This document shows positions 5,843 through 7,077 of a DNA stretch of 7,077 nt, piece by piece. Origin of the DNA: an uncultured Rikenellaceae bacterium (GTDB lineage Bacteria > Bacteroidota > Bacteroidia > Bacteroidales > Rikenellaceae); assembly GCA_947038135.1 (NCBI GenBank), contig CAMQVM010000078.1, positions 1 through 7,077 of the forward strand, read 5' to 3'. The notes under the pieces are model-generated. The model searched no databases. It saw only the letters and a program-made list of their open reading frames with translations, and was not told the origin of the DNA. Each line of letters opens with the position of its first letter. Positions within the stretch are counted from its first letter, which is position 1. Made by a program: the position numbers and the translations under genes.

Positions 5843-7077
5843 ATGATTGAATATTCAATATTAAAAAACGCAAAGTCGCTTCTGCTTGATGGTCTGTTTG
5901 GGCTGGAAAAAGAGAATTTAAGAGTTACACAAGATGGTGAATTGGCATTGACTCCTCACCCTGCTATCTTTGGCAGTAAAACAGGCAATCAGTTTATTAC
6001 AACAGATTTCTCGGAGAGTCAAATAGAGATGATTACACCTCCGCTAGCATCTATAAAAGAAGCTTGTGATTTTGTACATACGCTCCACAGTGTTGTGAGT
6101 GATGAGATTGGTGATGAGCTGTTGTGGCCACAAAGTTTACCTCCTATTCTTCCTAAAGAGGGGTTGATACCAGTTGCTAAATATCAAGAAGATAATGAGT
6201 TTGAACTCTATCGTGAGTCTATTGCAGCAACTTATGGGAAACATCGACAGTTGATATGTGGTATTCATTTTAATGTGTCTTTTACAGAGGCTTTTTTCGA
6301 GTACCTACATAAAGAATCTAAAGAAAATGTATCTATTGCAGAGCTGAAAGAGAGTGTGTACTTAAAGATACTTAGGCAGTTTATGAAGCATCGGTGGCTG
6401 GTGGTGTGGATGTTTGGCGAAACACCCATCGCAGAGCGCAATTTTAGGGTTAAATCACTCTCTACTGGTGAAGAGAGCCCGATGGAGTGTGGTGCAGGAA
6501 TTAGTTTAAGGTCTGGTCCATTAGGATATCGTAACAAAGAGGATTATACACTCGATTTCTACTCAGTAGAAGCATACCAAAAAGATGTTGAGTTGTTGGT
6601 TGAGCAGGGTAAATTAAGCTCTGCAAAAGAGCTCTATCTGCCTGTAAGAATGAAGTTTTTATCTAAAGATAATGGTACCCCATCTTATTTAGAGCTTCGT
6701 CTGCTTGATCTTGACCCTTTATCACCTTCGGGGGTAGATATTAATGCGTTGTATGGTGCACATATACTATATTTATATGGTTTGCTAAGTGACGAAGATG
6801 AGAGGTTTGATTCAGTAGCTCAAGGCAAAGCGACAAAACGTCAAGATTATGTTTCTTGCTTTGGCAGGTGTAAAGAGCGTAGCTTTCCAAGTGAGCTAGC
6901 TAGTGCCTCTACTATTGCTGAGGAGGTTAAGGTGCTTCTTGATAATATATATACCTGCCTAGATGACTTTGATGTATGGAGCAATAATGAGTATAAAGAG
7001 GCCTTTGAGCAGATGCGTTATCTATCAAATAACCCCGATGAGAGGGCAGGTATAAAGCTTTTTGAGGCTACTAAAGA
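5843..7077 (+). CDS. gshAB: Glutamate-cysteine ligase, probably N-terminal part of bifunctional GshAB/GshF (runs off right edge)
   Basis: The frame is open from an ATG at 5843 to the window end, giving 411 residues. It matches the gamma-glutamylcysteine synthetase fold of E. coli GshA and of fused GshF/GshAB enzymes: GLEKENLRV (20-28), whose E22 and E24 correspond to metal-binding glutamates; ITTDFSESQIEMITPP (52-67), with D55 and E62 equivalent to active-site residues; LWPQSLPP (94-101); YRESIAATYG (123-132); GIHFNVS (140-146); and LELRLLDLDPLSPSGVD (283-299). The enzyme joins glutamate to cysteine using ATP in the cytoplasm, the first step of glutathione synthesis. I favour the fused form (about 750 residues, with a C-terminal ATP-grasp glutathione synthetase) because the segment YRESIAATYGKHRQLICGIH is closest to that type, but the C-terminal domain is outside the window, so a GshA-only protein remains possible. 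It lies 18 bp after the MATE gene, probably in the same operon. Confidence 0.85.
   Translation, partial: MIEYSILKNAKSLLLDGLFGLEKENLRVTQDGELALTPHPAIFGSKTGNQFITTDFSESQIEMITPPLASIKEACDFVHTLHSVVSDEIGDELLWPQSLPPILPKEGLIPVAKYQEDNEFELYRESIAATYGKHRQLICGIHFNVSFTEAFFEYLHKESKENVSIAELKESVYLKILRQFMKHRWLVVWMFGETPIAERNFRVKSLSTGEESPMECGAGISLRSGPLGYRNKEDYTLDFYSVEAYQKDVELLVEQGKLSSAKELYLPVRMKFLSKDNGTPSYLELRLLDLDPLSPSGVDINALYGAHILYLYGLLSDEDERFDSVAQGKATKRQDYVSCFGRCKERSFPSELASASTIAEEVKVLLDNIYTCLDDFDVWSNNEYKEAFEQMRYLSNNPDERAGIKLFEATK

Noticed and set aside
6265..6537. A 90-codon open frame on the minus strand within the glutamate-cysteine ligase gene.
   Set aside because: It is antisense to conserved ligase motifs on the plus strand and has no promoter or recognisable family; it is a shadow of the real gene.

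Overview
This window looks like ordinary chromosome from a low-GC member of the Bacteroidota. Three things point there. Four genes are preceded by the lineage's typical -7 promoter box (TAnnTTTG). Start codons sit behind A/T-rich leaders rather than clear Shine-Dalgarno sites. The protein families fit too: DUF4301, a DUF5684-type membrane protein, and an RhlE helicase with an Arg/Ser/Asn-rich tail. I cannot name the genus. No phage, CRISPR, toxin-antitoxin or defence genes are visible.

Layout from left to right. (1) Minus strand, 1-952: the N-terminal 317 residues of a DUF4301 protein that carries nucleotidyltransferase-like motifs; it runs off the left edge. (2) A 211-bp divergent promoter region. 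(3) Plus strand, 1164-1505: a small DUF5684-like membrane protein. (4) Two long, nearly perfect hairpins (1553-1599 and 1610-1677) between convergent genes, probably bidirectional terminators. (5) Minus strand, 1700-3052: a DEAD-box RNA helicase (rhlE) with a good promoter and a leader of about 75 nt. (6) Minus strand, 3381-4016: a tandem two-domain antibiotic-biosynthesis-monooxygenase (ABM) protein with its own promoter and terminator. (7) A 461-bp gene-free stretch holding a possible 146-bp inverted-repeat element and the promoter region of the next pair. (8) Plus strand, 4478-5824 and 5843 to the right edge: a MATE-family exporter followed 18 bp later by a glutamate-cysteine ligase of the GshA/GshAB type, probably one operon.

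The MATE-gshAB pair is the clearest functional unit: glutathione (or gamma-glutamylcysteine) synthesis next to a drug/sodium-type antiporter suggests a stress or detoxification operon, but this is inferred from gene order only. The other genes look like single transcription units. I did not find a convincing new system. The points most worth checking are the nucleotidyltransferase signature in DUF4301, the very long perfect palindromes, the small inverted-repeat element, and the dyad around the MATE promoter.
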